Assembly (NCBI GenBank): GCA_029261215.1
Contig: JAJDBT010000082.1
Location: forward strand, 62,001 to 126,000
Source: Nitrospirota bacterium
GTDB taxonomy: Bacteria > Nitrospirota > Nitrospiria > SBBL01 > JAADHI01
Length of the DNA: 64,000 nt
Direction: 5' to 3'
How positions within the stretch are numbered: the stretch's first letter is position 1; each line of letters begins with the position of its first letter. Below are positions 35,864 to 45,070 of this stretch, in pieces. A program made the position numbers and the translations under genes. The notes under the pieces were generated by a model. The model ran no database searches, had not been told where the DNA came from, and saw only the letters and a list, made by a program, of their open reading frames with translations.

Positions 35864-38800
35864 CTATCCTGCGCTTGTTTTTTTGATCATTTTTTTAAAA
35901 TCGTCTGCCAGAAGCGGTTTGTAATACAGGTTGCCCTGAACCATATCGCACTGTAGGTCAAAAAGCATTTTAGCCTGAGCTTCCGTTTCAACGCCTTCGG
36001 CGAGTACCTTTAAGTGAAGGGCGTGCCCCAGTGCAATCACAGCGATAATGATGTCGGCCGCGTTTTGGTCGTTGGTGATGTCGTGCACAAAGCTGCGATC
36101 AATTTTGAGTTTATCAAAGGGGAGATGTCTGAGATAACTCAAAGAGGAATACCCTGTCCCAAAATCATCAATGGCCAAGCCCACCCCTTCTTCACGCAGT
36201 TGAGATAATGCCTCAGAGACACGGTCCTGATGTTGTATGAGATTCCCCTCGGTAATCTCCAGTTCGAGCCATTGCGCAGGGAGCTGACTCTCCTTCAATG
36301 CACTCTGAACGGTTTCCATAAAGCCGCCGTGCTCAAGGTTGAACTTTGAGAGATTGACGGACATCGTCATGGGGCGAAGCCCCTCTTCGCGCCATTGTTG
36401 AGCCTCACGGCAGGCCTCATGTATGACCCACGAATCGATTTCCTGAATGAGGCCCATCTCTTCTGCGACGGGTAAAAACTTGCCAGGTAAAACCAGTCCG
36501 TGCTCCGGATCCTGCCAACGGATGAGGGCTTCCACCCCGATGATTTCTCCTGTTTTAAAGGAAAGCTGTGGTTGGTAATAGAGGACAAATTCTTCCTGTC
36601 TCATCGCCTGGCGCAGGCGGTTTTCAATCTCAAGCCGTTCAAAAGCGGCTTCCGTCATCGTTTTATCATAAAACTGGTAATTGTTCCGTCCTTCGTTTTT
36701 TGCGTGATACATGGCGGCATCGGCGTTTTTGATGAGGCGGTCCGGTGTTTCTCCATCAATGGGGTAGATACTGATTCCAATACTGGTTGAGGTAAACACT
36801 TCCTGGTCGGATAGAATAAAGGGTTGTTTGAGTGAATGGATTATTTTCTTTGCGACTTGAACAACGGACCGAACGCCTTCAAATCGTTCCAGAATAATGG
36901 CGAATTCGTCTCCCCCCAGACGGGCGATGGTGTCCTGTTTTCGTATCACTCCGATCATTCGTTGTGAGACTTCGCAGAGCAACGCATCTCCGGCCGCATG
37001 GCCCAGTGAGTCATTAATATTTTTAAAATGATCAAGATCAAGAAAGAAGAGCGCCAAAGATTGTTTTTTTCGTCGATCCTCGGTCATAGCGCGTGTCAGA
37101 CGTTTTTCAAACAGGAGCCGGTTAGGTAGGTTGGTCAATGGGTCATGATGCGCGAGGTGCTCCATTTGCTCTTGCGAACGTTTGATTGCGCTGATATCGG
37201 AAAAAACGGAAATGTAATTGGTCAGCATTCCGTTCGTATCTTTCACTTCGTTGATGTTTTGCCACTCAGGATAGGTTTCGCCATTTTTTCGCCGGTTCCA
37301 GATTTCGCCCTGCCAATGACCGGTTGTATGAATGGATCGCCACATTTCCTTAAAAAAAATCTTGTCTTGACGGTCGGACGAAAGCATGCGGGGGGTCTTC
37401 CCCAAAAGTTCTTCTTGTGTATACCCTGTAATCCGGGTGACGGAAGGGTTGATGGAAATGATTTTTTCATTGGCATCGGTAATGATGACGCCGTCAATGG
37501 TGTTGTCAAAAACCCGTGAGGCCAGTTGCAGCTTGTTTTCAATGGCCCGTCGGCCTCGGATGAGGCTGTTGACGGATTCCGCCATTTTAGCGACCTCATC
37601 ACTGCCGCGCACCTCAACATGTCCGCTGTAGTCCCCTGTTTCCTCCACATGTCCCAGGGTTTTAATGATGAGCGCGATACCTGAAACCAAATGTGTAGAC
37701 ATTCTCACCCACAAAATCAGAGAAATAATGAGTGCCATGATGGTGACTGTGATATATCCGATCAGTGCGGTCAGGGAGGCCTGGGTTTCTTTTTCCGCCA
37801 AGTGATTTAACTCTTGTCCGATTTGTTCACTGATGACTTTAAAGTGACGAATGCGTTCCGATGCGGATTCAAACCAGGTTTTAACCCCGATTTCTCCAAA
37901 GCTTCTCCTGAGATAGTCAAACGCCGCCAGCGCGGGTCCATCGTTGACTTTAACGGAGCGGTCAATCAGGGTGACGGGCAGGCCGCGTCGATACAACTCT
38001 TCTACCGTAATGATCGCACCGCGGTATTCCTCGAATGTCGCGGTGACCACGGCCAGGGCCAGACGTTCTTCCATGCTGAGTCCGGGGGAACTTTGATACC
38101 AGTGTATGAGTTTTCCTGCTTCAAACAAGGTGACATGAAACTGGTCGAGGTATTTCTCATCTCCGCGAAGGACATAATCTTTGAAATGCTGAATCATGCC
38201 GCCATAACCGATCAAGGACTGCAAGGCATTGAGTCGGTCCAGTTTTTCCAGTTTGATATGCACCAGCTGGCGTACTTCTTCTATGCGTCTTTCTCCGGGG
38301 CCGCTGAGGAGGATCGACAGTTGTTCATGATCCACTTCAGAAAAAGTGACTTGCCGCAGATCGGTGAGCAGGGCTTGTTGTTCTGAAATCAGTTTTTGGA
38401 TTTTTTCAAGTTCTTCCCGGTTAATGACGCCTGCAGCGAGCACTTCATTAAAAATCTCCCGTTCCAGTTCGGCATATTCCTGAAGCCAGAGCAGTTTACT
38501 GTATGCGCGTCCTTTTTTAACCAGGGCCGCATCTTCCATCGCCATGCCCATGCGTTCAACCAGGTAGAGCGCCTCTGCATTACTGCTGGCATAATATTTA
38601 AAAAGTCGCTGGCGATTTTCCTGAATGTCGATATTTTCCCTGAGGGCGATTCTTTTATTAAAATCAAGCAACAAGTTTGACAGATCCTGAAGTAATTCCG
38701 GTGTTCTGGGGTTTTCAGCTATTTTTTGGAAATTGAGCGCAAGCAGGGTCAGTTGTGTATCGCTTGCCTCCCATTGGACTTCCAGTTGCTGCCGCGTTTC

Positions 38801-39040
38801 CTGGTTTTGATTTCTGAAATAGTCGGTGCTTAGACCGCGTTCTTTTTGAAATTCATAAACAACGGCGGAAAGTGATTGTGAAATATGGATGAGATCTCTT
38901 GTGGATCGGACGTCTTTAAAACGATGCCATTTTTCAAGCACGCCCACCGTACTAAAAAGTAAGACCGCAGAAATGGGGATAACAAGCAACAGGATGAGTT
39001 TATTGCCTATTTTTAGTTTATTTAACCAGGCAATGATCAA
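35864..39040 (-). CDS. NIT-HAMP-PAS-GGDEF-EAL membrane c-di-GMP enzyme
   Basis: 1058 residues from TTG 39040 (GGAG 8-9 bases upstream). TM1 at about 13-33, a periplasmic NIT (nitrate/nitrite-sensing type) domain with FQKERGLSTDYF, TM2 at about 419-443, HAMP, PAS (about 505-625, with DGVIITDANEKI), GGDEF (active GGDEF near 710, I-site RKQD), EAL from about 815. The EAL residues needed for catalysis are present: VEALIRW, SVNLSKFNL, ELEITEGNL, IDDFGTGYSS, KIDRSFV and EGVETEAQ. It may both make and degrade c-di-GMP, with the balance set by the periplasmic ligand. Monocistronic. Confidence 0.95.
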   Translation of the reverse strand: MIIAWLNKLKIGNKLILLLVIPISAVLLFSTVGVLEKWHRFKDVRSTRDLIHISQSLSAVVYEFQKERGLSTDYFRNQNQETRQQLEVQWEASDTQLTLLALNFQKIAENPRTPELLQDLSNLLLDFNKRIALRENIDIQENRQRLFKYYASSNAEALYLVERMGMAMEDAALVKKGRAYSKLLWLQEYAELEREIFNEVLAAGVINREELEKIQKLISEQQALLTDLRQVTFSEVDHEQLSILLSGPGERRIEEVRQLVHIKLEKLDRLNALQSLIGYGGMIQHFKDYVLRGDEKYLDQFHVTLFEAGKLIHWYQSSPGLSMEERLALAVVTATFEEYRGAIITVEELYRRGLPVTLIDRSVKVNDGPALAAFDYLRRSFGEIGVKTWFESASERIRHFKVISEQIGQELNHLAEKETQASLTALIGYITVTIMALIISLILWVRMSTHLVSGIALIIKTLGHVEETGDYSGHVEVRGSDEVAKMAESVNSLIRGRRAIENKLQLASRVFDNTIDGVIITDANEKIISINPSVTRITGYTQEELLGKTPRMLSSDRQDKIFFKEMWRSIHTTGHWQGEIWNRRKNGETYPEWQNINEVKDTNGMLTNYISVFSDISAIKRSQEQMEHLAHHDPLTNLPNRLLFEKRLTRAMTEDRRKKQSLALFFLDLDHFKNINDSLGHAAGDALLCEVSQRMIGVIRKQDTIARLGGDEFAIILERFEGVRSVVQVAKKIIHSLKQPFILSDQEVFTSTSIGISIYPIDGETPDRLIKNADAAMYHAKNEGRNNYQFYDKTMTEAAFERLEIENRLRQAMRQEEFVLYYQPQLSFKTGEIIGVEALIRWQDPEHGLVLPGKFLPVAEEMGLIQEIDSWVIHEACREAQQWREEGLRPMTMSVNLSKFNLEHGGFMETVQSALKESQLPAQWLELEITEGNLIQHQDRVSEALSQLREEGVGLAIDDFGTGYSSLSYLRHLPFDKLKIDRSFVHDITNDQNAADIIIAVIALGHALHLKVLAEGVETEAQAKMLFDLQCDMVQGNLYYKPLLADDFKKMIKKTSAG

Positions 39041-39137
39041 ATCATAAACTCCGGGATAAAATTTATAGTTAATTACTTTATCACAATTTGCAGGAAATAA
39101 TAGTGACTTACGATGTAGATAAAAATTTTAAACCCAC

Positions 39138-39166
39138 TTTAAAAAAATGAAAGACCGACCTATACT
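39138..39166 (+). promoter_or_regulatory. Putative promoter for the BaiN-type flavoprotein, leaderless
   Basis: TTTAAA at 39138-39143, a 17-base spacer and TATACT at 39161-39166. Predicted start near 39173, i.e. about 2 bases before ATG 39175, which lacks an SD. Confidence 0.45.
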
Positions 39167-39174
39167 CTGGCATC

Positions 39175-40374
39175 ATGGATTTATTGGAAACATATGATGT
39201 CATCATCATTGGTGCGGGTGCTGCGGGTCTCATGGCTGCTTTCACTGCGGGTGGTCGAGGCCGTCGTGTGCTTCTCATTGAGCATGGGTCCTCACCGGGG
39301 AAAAAAATTGTGATCTCGGGTGGTGGTCACTGTAATTTTACCAATCTTGTTGTCGAGCCTGCAAACTATATTTCCCAAAACCCGCATTTCTGCAAATCGG
39401 CCTTGAGCCGTTTCGGGCCTTATGACTTTATTGCAATGCTTGAAAAAGCGGGTGTTCGATATCATGAAAAGAAACTGGGCCAACTTTTTTGCAGGGGGAG
39501 CGCACGCGAAATTTTGAATCTCCTCGTTGAAAAATGCCGTCTCGCGAAAGTCACGACGCTTACGACCTGTTCGGTGCAGAAGATTGAGCGTGGTGAATAT
39601 AGCTCAAACCAGCGGTATACCTTGAACACAAATCTGGGGAAATTTTCTGCATCCTCCCTGGTGATTGCAAGCGGGGGATTGTCTTTTCCCAAGATTGGTG
39701 CGAGCGATTTTGGATACCAGGTGGCAACGCAGTTTGCATTGCGTCTTCAACCGACACAGGCGGCTCTGGTTTCCTTCAATGTAGATCTCTCAGAGATGGA
39801 GGCCATTCGTGGCCTTTCCGGTACTTCTGCCGATGCCCTTGTTTCCTGTCGCGGGCAGGACTTTCGGGAATCGATTCTTTTCACGCACAAGGGCTTGAGC
39901 GGCCCGGCGATTTTGCAAATTTCAAACTACTGGCATCCGGGAGAGCAAATCACCATGAACCTGCTTCCCGATATCGATTTGGCAGACACCATCCGTCAAT
40001 GGCAGCAGCAGCGCCCCAAGGCGACACTGAAAACCCTGATCGGCGGACTGTTGACAAAAAAACTTGCGGAGCGCTGGATCGACCTTTTGTGTGAAAACAA
40101 AGCGGTGAATCAGTATCATGCAAAAGAAATCTCCGCCATTGCTGCACATTTTCAGCAATGGCGTTTTATTCCTTCCGGGACCGGAGGGTATCGTATTGCC
40201 GAAGTGACAAGAGGGGGCGTGGATACGACGGCATTGTCCTCCAAAACCTTTGAATGTAAACAGGTGCCTGGCTTATATTTTATTGGTGAAGTGCTGGATG
40301 TGACCGGCTGGCTGGGAGGGTATAACTTTCAATGGGCCTGGTCTTCGGGTTATTGCGCAGGTTTGTATGTGTAG
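39175..40374 (+). CDS. BaiN/HI0933-family FAD-dependent oxidoreductase
   Basis: 399 residues. FAD-binding GAGAAGLMAAF near residue 13, the family signature GKKIVISGGGHCNFTN, GGLSFPKIGASDFGY in the middle, and the C-terminal GWLGGYNFQWAWSSG, in which FAD is contacted again. Members are known as YhiN/HI0933 or aminoacetone-oxidase-like proteins; BaiN works in bile-acid metabolism in clostridia. The physiological substrate here is unknown. The start codon has no SD, consistent with leaderless translation from the promoter at 39138. Confidence 0.93.
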   Translation: MDLLETYDVIIIGAGAAGLMAAFTAGGRGRRVLLIEHGSSPGKKIVISGGGHCNFTNLVVEPANYISQNPHFCKSALSRFGPYDFIAMLEKAGVRYHEKKLGQLFCRGSAREILNLLVEKCRLAKVTTLTTCSVQKIERGEYSSNQRYTLNTNLGKFSASSLVIASGGLSFPKIGASDFGYQVATQFALRLQPTQAALVSFNVDLSEMEAIRGLSGTSADALVSCRGQDFRESILFTHKGLSGPAILQISNYWHPGEQITMNLLPDIDLADTIRQWQQQRPKATLKTLIGGLLTKKLAERWIDLLCENKAVNQYHAKEISAIAAHFQQWRFIPSGTGGYRIAEVTRGGVDTTALSSKTFECKQVPGLYFIGEVLDVTGWLGGYNFQWAWSSGYCAGLYV

Positions 40375-40399
40375 TTTAAATGGATGAGAGGGAAGTTCT

Positions 40400-41188
40400 T
40401 TGAACCGAAACCATTTTAAAGAAAAATACGGCCCCTGGGCCTTGGTGACGGGCGCTTCTTCGGGCATTGGTCTGGAATTTTCCCGGCAGATTGCGGCCCT
40501 GGGTCTCAATGTTATTTTGGTTGCCCGCCGAAAAGAACGACTTCTCTCGCTTGCTGATACATTGGAAAAGGCGCACGGCGTTGAGACCCTCGTTGTGCCG
40601 ACGGATCTGTCAAAAGAAGACTTTCTTTCTGGCGTGCAAGATGCCACAAAGGGGCTTGAAGTGGGTTTGTTGGTGAATAATGCCGGCTTCGGTACGACAG
40701 GTACGCTGCTTGAGAATGATCTGGAAACAGAAATCAAGCTGCTTCATGTGAATTGCCGCGCCCCTTTAATCCTGGCCCATGCCTATGGGAATCCCATGAA
40801 AACGCGGGGCAGAGGCGGGATCATCTTTTTATCCTCCGTGGTGGGGTTTACCGCCGTGCCTTTGTGGAGTAATTATGCCGCAAGCAAAGCCTATGACCTC
40901 TTTCTTTCAGAAGCCATGAATCATGAATTGAAAGGACAGGGCGTGGATGTGCTCGCGCTTTGTCCGGGCACCACGGAGGCGGAGTTTCAGGAAGTGGCCA
41001 ATACGAAACAAGTGATGCCGATGCCTGCCGCAGTGGTGGTTCGTTTGGGACTCAAAAAGCTGGGACACAAAAGTGTGGCGGTCCCAGGTATACTAAACAG
41101 ACTTACAGTTTTTTTTGTGCAGCTCTTTCCCAGGCTTTGGAGCCGGTCTGTTTTTGGAAAAGCCATTGCCCAGCTCAGGAAACCCTAG
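40400..41188 (+). CDS. Short-chain dehydrogenase/reductase
   Basis: 262 residues from TTG 40400, preceded by GAGAGGGAA. NAD(P) motif TGASSGIG (about residues 15-22), NNAGFG, catalytic Ser in FLSSVVGF and YxxxK in NYAASKAYD. ARRKE after beta2 favours NADPH. Close in pattern to DltE/YqjQ-like ketoacyl-reductase relatives. Substrate not identified. It follows the flavoprotein by 25 bases. Confidence 0.92.
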   Translation: MNRNHFKEKYGPWALVTGASSGIGLEFSRQIAALGLNVILVARRKERLLSLADTLEKAHGVETLVVPTDLSKEDFLSGVQDATKGLEVGLLVNNAGFGTTGTLLENDLETEIKLLHVNCRAPLILAHAYGNPMKTRGRGGIIFLSSVVGFTAVPLWSNYAASKAYDLFLSEAMNHELKGQGVDVLALCPGTTEAEFQEVANTKQVMPMPAAVVVRLGLKKLGHKSVAVPGILNRLTVFFVQLFPRLWSRSVFGKAIAQLRKP

Positions 41189-41222
41189 CGTTTTTCTCTT
41201 TAAAAAATGCTAAAAATGAATC

Positions 41223-41876
41223 ATGATGGGCGATATGAAGATGTACGATGTGAGCCTCATACTTTCTGAAGCGCTTTCCGTCTGGCCGGGAGACCCGACC
41301 ATTCATATGCCGCTTGTCTTCAGTTTGGAAAAAGGGGACGAAGTGAACGTCACTGATTTACGGCTGGGTACTCACAGCGGCACGCATGTCGATGCGCCCT
41401 TTCATTTTTTTGCAGAGGGTGCGGGTGTGGACGAGCTGCCTCTGGACGTGTTGATCGGCCCTTGCCGGGTTGTTGAACTACTTTCTTTATCCACATCGAT
41501 TGCGCTCGCAGATCTGGAAAAACTGAATCTCGAAGGTGTCCGTCGCATCCTCTTTAAAACCAAAAACTCAGAACGCTGGGAGAAAGAAGATCAAGCCTTT
41601 AATCCTGAGTATGTCTATCTCACAACCGAAGGTGCGGTCTATCTCAAAGACCTTGGCGTTCAATTGATCGGGATTGATGGGCTTTCCATCGAAAAATTAA
41701 ATCATCCTGGCCATCCGACCCATCATATTTTACTTCAAAATCATGTTATTATTTTGGAAGGTTTGAATCTTTCACAGGTTCCCGCTGGGGATTATGAATT
41801 GATTGCCTTACCACTGAAATTAAAAGGCGCAGACGGCGCACCGGCGCGTGTCATTTTACGGGAATATCACGTTTGA
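41223..41876 (+). CDS. Cyclase-family metal-dependent hydrolase (kynurenine formamidase-like)
   Basis: 217 residues. The family mark HSGTHVDAPFHF carries the metal-binding His/Asp set, DVSLILSEALSVWPGDP is the conserved start, and the KHH-like region HPGHPTHHILL follows. Members include KynB and isatin hydrolase. No tryptophan-degradation gene is near, so the real substrate is open. It lies between the SDR and the transketolase operon. Confidence 0.9.
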   Translation: MMGDMKMYDVSLILSEALSVWPGDPTIHMPLVFSLEKGDEVNVTDLRLGTHSGTHVDAPFHFFAEGAGVDELPLDVLIGPCRVVELLSLSTSIALADLEKLNLEGVRRILFKTKNSERWEKEDQAFNPEYVYLTTEGAVYLKDLGVQLIGIDGLSIEKLNHPGHPTHHILLQNHVIILEGLNLSQVPAGDYELIALPLKLKGADGAPARVILREYHV

Positions 41877-41902
41877 TTTACAAGATGAAGGAGAAACACT
41901 GA

Positions 41903-43927
41903 ATGGACTCTGATCAAAAAAAACTGGACACCCTTTGCATTAACACCATCCGGATGTTGTCGGCCGATGGGGTTCAGAAAGCCAATTCCGGGCACCCCGG
42001 CACACCGATGGGCCTTGCGCCGCTGGCCTACCTGCTTTGGACGCAGTTTTTAAAACATAACCCTAAAAATCCGAACTGGGGCGACCGGGATCGATTTGTG
42101 CTTTCAGCCGGTCATGCTTCGATGCTTTTATACAGCCTGCTTCATCTCAGCGGATATGACCTTTCTTTAGAGGATCTCAAAGCCTTTCGTCAGTGGGGCA
42201 GCAAGACCCCAGGACATCCCGAATACGGCCATACCCCCGGTGTTGAAACCACGACCGGCCCCTTGGGACAAGGGATCGCCAATGCCGTCGGCATGGCCAT
42301 GACGGAGCGATTTTTAGCTGCCCAATTTAATCGTCCTGATCACAACCTTGTGGACCACAGCACCTATGTCATTGCCGGAGACGGGGATTTGATGGAAGGT
42401 GTCGGGGCAGAAGCCGCATCCCTGGCCGGGCATCTTCAGCTTGGCAAACTGATCTGTTTTTACGATGATAATAAAATTACGATCGAAGGCGGCACCGATC
42501 TCGCTTTTTCAGAAGACGTCGGGGCACGCTTTGAAGCCTATGGCTGGCATGTTGTGCGTGTGGGTGAGGTTTCGGGTGTAGCAGATTTTGAAGCCCTTTC
42601 AAGGGCGATACAATCCGCGCAAGCTGAAAGCGGGCGACCTTCTCTCTTGGTGGTCAGGACGCATATCGGATTTGGAAGCCCAAACCGGCAGGATACCGCC
42701 AAGGCGCACGGTTCACCTCTGGGTGCCGAAGAAATGAAACTGACAAAAGCGCATTTGGGCTGGCCACTAGAACCGGCATTTTTTGTGCCGGATGAAGCCA
42801 AAGCCCGTTTTTCAAAGGTAGCCGAAAACGGACAGAAATCAGAAGCAGCATGGCAAGAACGATGGACCGCTTATGCGGCCGCATATCCTGAGCTGGCCAA
42901 ACAATGGGAAGCCGCAATCCATCGAAATCTCCCGGACGGCTGGGACCAGGCTCTCACAGATTTTAAAACAAAAGGCTCTCCCGCAACGCGGGTCACTTCA
43001 GGAGAGGTTTTGAATGAACTGGCCAAAACCTTGCCTACGCTGATTGGCGGCTCTGCCGACCTTGCGCCGTCGAACAATACCGAACTGAAAGGTCAGGGCT
43101 ATATGAGCGGCAAGGATTTCAGCGGACGAAACATCCACTTCGGCGTTCGGGAGCATGCGATGGGCGGCATTTTGAACGGGATGGCGCTTCATGGCGGAGT
43201 CATTCCTTACGGCGGTACTTTTTTAGTCTTTTCGGATTACATGCGTCCTTCGATTCGCCTGGCCGCCTTGATGGGCCTGCCCGTGATCTATGTCTTCACC
43301 CACGACAGCATTGGTCTGGGGGAAGATGGCCCGACCCATCAGCCGGTAGAGCAATTGGCGGCTTTGAGGGCCATTCCAAACTTGACGGTCTATCGTCCCG
43401 CCGATGCCACAGAAACGGTGGCCGCCTGGCGGCTTGCGATTTTAAATGCAAGTGGCCCAACAGCGCTGCTGCTGACCCGGCAGGGTCTGCCCGTGTTGGA
43501 TCGAAATCACTATCCTTCTGCGAAGCTTGTCGAAAAAGGGGCCTATGTTTTGATGGAAGCCAAGGACAAAAAACCCGCACTCACCTTGGTCGCCACGGGT
43601 TCAGAAGTGTGTTTGGCAATGGCTGCGGGGAAACAGCTGGTTTCGGAAGGCATTGCTGTCCGGGTGGTGAGTATGCCGAGCTGGGAGCGTTTTGATGCAC
43701 AGGATGAAAGTTATCAGCGCTCTGTCCTTCCGGCGCCGGGCGCGGCCATTTTAGCCATCGAAGCGGCTTCACCTTTTGGCTGGGCGCGTTATGTCGGCCC
43801 CAATGGCGCTGTGGTCGGCATTGAGGGTTTTGGCGCTTCTGCACCGATTGAGGATTTGATGCGGGAATATGGTTTTTCGCTAGAAAACGTACTGACGCGG
43901 GCCAAAGCCCTTTTAAAATCAATATAA
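41903..43927 (+). CDS. tkt: Transketolase
   Basis: 674 residues, full length. Thiamine diphosphate site [18 protein letters not shown] with the downstream NKITIEG; N-terminal [20 protein letters not shown]; central [14 protein letters not shown] with catalytic Glu; C-terminal [20 protein letters not shown]. Moves two-carbon units between sugars in the pentose phosphate pathway or Calvin cycle. First of three overlapping or tightly spaced genes (tkt, tal, pgi). AAGGAG SD. Confidence 0.98.
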   Translation: MDSDQKKLDTLCINTIRMLSADGVQKANSGHPGTPMGLAPLAYLLWTQFLKHNPKNPNWGDRDRFVLSAGHASMLLYSLLHLSGYDLSLEDLKAFRQWGSKTPGHPEYGHTPGVETTTGPLGQGIANAVGMAMTERFLAAQFNRPDHNLVDHSTYVIAGDGDLMEGVGAEAASLAGHLQLGKLICFYDDNKITIEGGTDLAFSEDVGARFEAYGWHVVRVGEVSGVADFEALSRAIQSAQAESGRPSLLVVRTHIGFGSPNRQDTAKAHGSPLGAEEMKLTKAHLGWPLEPAFFVPDEAKARFSKVAENGQKSEAAWQERWTAYAAAYPELAKQWEAAIHRNLPDGWDQALTDFKTKGSPATRVTSGEVLNELAKTLPTLIGGSADLAPSNNTELKGQGYMSGKDFSGRNIHFGVREHAMGGILNGMALHGGVIPYGGTFLVFSDYMRPSIRLAALMGLPVIYVFTHDSIGLGEDGPTHQPVEQLAALRAIPNLTVYRPADATETVAAWRLAILNASGPTALLLTRQGLPVLDRNHYPSAKLVEKGAYVLMEAKDKKPALTLVATGSEVCLAMAAGKQLVSEGIAVRVVSMPSWERFDAQDESYQRSVLPAPGAAILAIEAASPFGWARYVGPNGAVVGIEGFGASAPIEDLMREYGFSLENVLTRAKALLKSI

Positions 43928-43939
43928 AGGAGTGAGATC

Positions 43940-45070
43940 ATGGGAAGTAATCCGCTTAGAGAACTGAGAACGTACGGCCAATCCGTCTGGCTTGATAATA
44001 TCCGCCGGGATTTGATTCAGTCGGGAGGTCTTCAAAAACTGATTGATGACGACAAGGTGCGGGGGGTGACCTCGAATCCGACCATTTTTGAAAAAGCGAT
44101 TGCCGGAAGTGACGATTACGATGAACAGCTGTTGGAATTGCTCTCGGAAGGCAAACAAAAGCCGGAAGAGATTCTTGAAGCGCTGACCATCCGTGATATT
44201 CAGTTGGCGGCCGATGTCTTTAAACCCGTTTATGATGAATCGGATGGCGAGGATGGCTTTATTTCTCTTGAAGTGAGTCCGCTCTTGGCTCATGAGGAAG
44301 AAGCGACTGTCCAGGCGGCTTTGAGCCTTTTTGAACGCGTTGCGCGTCCGAACCTCATGATTAAGGTTCCGGCAACAGAAGCCGGTATTCGCGCACACGA
44401 ACGATTGACGGGCATGGGCATCTCGATCAACATGACCCTGATTTTTTCGCTCGAAAACTATGAAGCCGTGGCAAAAGCCTATATCAGGGGCTTGAAAATG
44501 CTTAATGATACGGGCCAGCCGATGGGGCAGGTTCGATCCGTCGCTTCAGTCTTTGTCAGTCGAATCGATACCGAAGTCGATAAGCAAATAGAGGCTAAAG
44601 GCGGCGATTTAAACGCGCTTGCCGGAAAAGTCGCGGTGGGCAATGCCAAAATAATCTACAAAAAATTCAAAACGCTGTTTGCATCTCCCGAATTTCTGGT
44701 TCTTAAAAATCTGGGCGCGCATGTGCAGCGTCCGCTTTGGGGCAGCACGGGCACAAAAAACCCGAACTACTCCGACGTGCTCTATATGGACGAACTCATC
44801 GGGCCGCATACAGTCAATACCGTACCCCCTGCGACTTTGGATGCTTTTCGGGATCACGGGCAGCTTCGTTTTAGTATTGAAGAGGCTGTTCCCGGTGCGG
44901 AGGCGGTTTTAAGCCAATTGAAAAAAGGCGGGATCGATTTAAATGCCATTACCACAGATCTTCAAAGCGCCGGGGTTACGTCCTTCTCGGATTCTTACCG
45001 AAACCTGCTTGACGCGATACAACAGAAAAAGGAGAGACTCCTTGCCCAACACAGAACGCATTCCGGCTAA
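43940..45070 (+). CDS. tal: Transaldolase
   Basis: 376 residues. TSNPTIFEKAI at the front, Schiff-base Lys in LMIKVPAT, NMTLIFS, VASVFVSRIDTEVDK, and LWGSTGTKNPNYSD. This is the TalB-type/TAL_subfamily 2 length usually found in bifunctional Tal-Pgi proteins. Transfers dihydroxyacetone units between sugar phosphates. It begins 12 bases after tkt with AAGGAG and overlaps pgi by 29 bases in another frame. Confidence 0.97.
   Translation: MGSNPLRELRTYGQSVWLDNIRRDLIQSGGLQKLIDDDKVRGVTSNPTIFEKAIAGSDDYDEQLLELLSEGKQKPEEILEALTIRDIQLAADVFKPVYDESDGEDGFISLEVSPLLAHEEEATVQAALSLFERVARPNLMIKVPATEAGIRAHERLTGMGISINMTLIFSLENYEAVAKAYIRGLKMLNDTGQPMGQVRSVASVFVSRIDTEVDKQIEAKGGDLNALAGKVAVGNAKIIYKKFKTLFASPEFLVLKNLGAHVQRPLWGSTGTKNPNYSDVLYMDELIGPHTVNTVPPATLDAFRDHGQLRFSIEEAVPGAEAVLSQLKKGGIDLNAITTDLQSAGVTSFSDSYRNLLDAIQQKKERLLAQHRTHSG

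Noticed and set aside
37814-38386. 190-residue plus-strand ORF
   Set aside because: Antisense to the NIT domain of the GGDEF-EAL protein; no SD or family.
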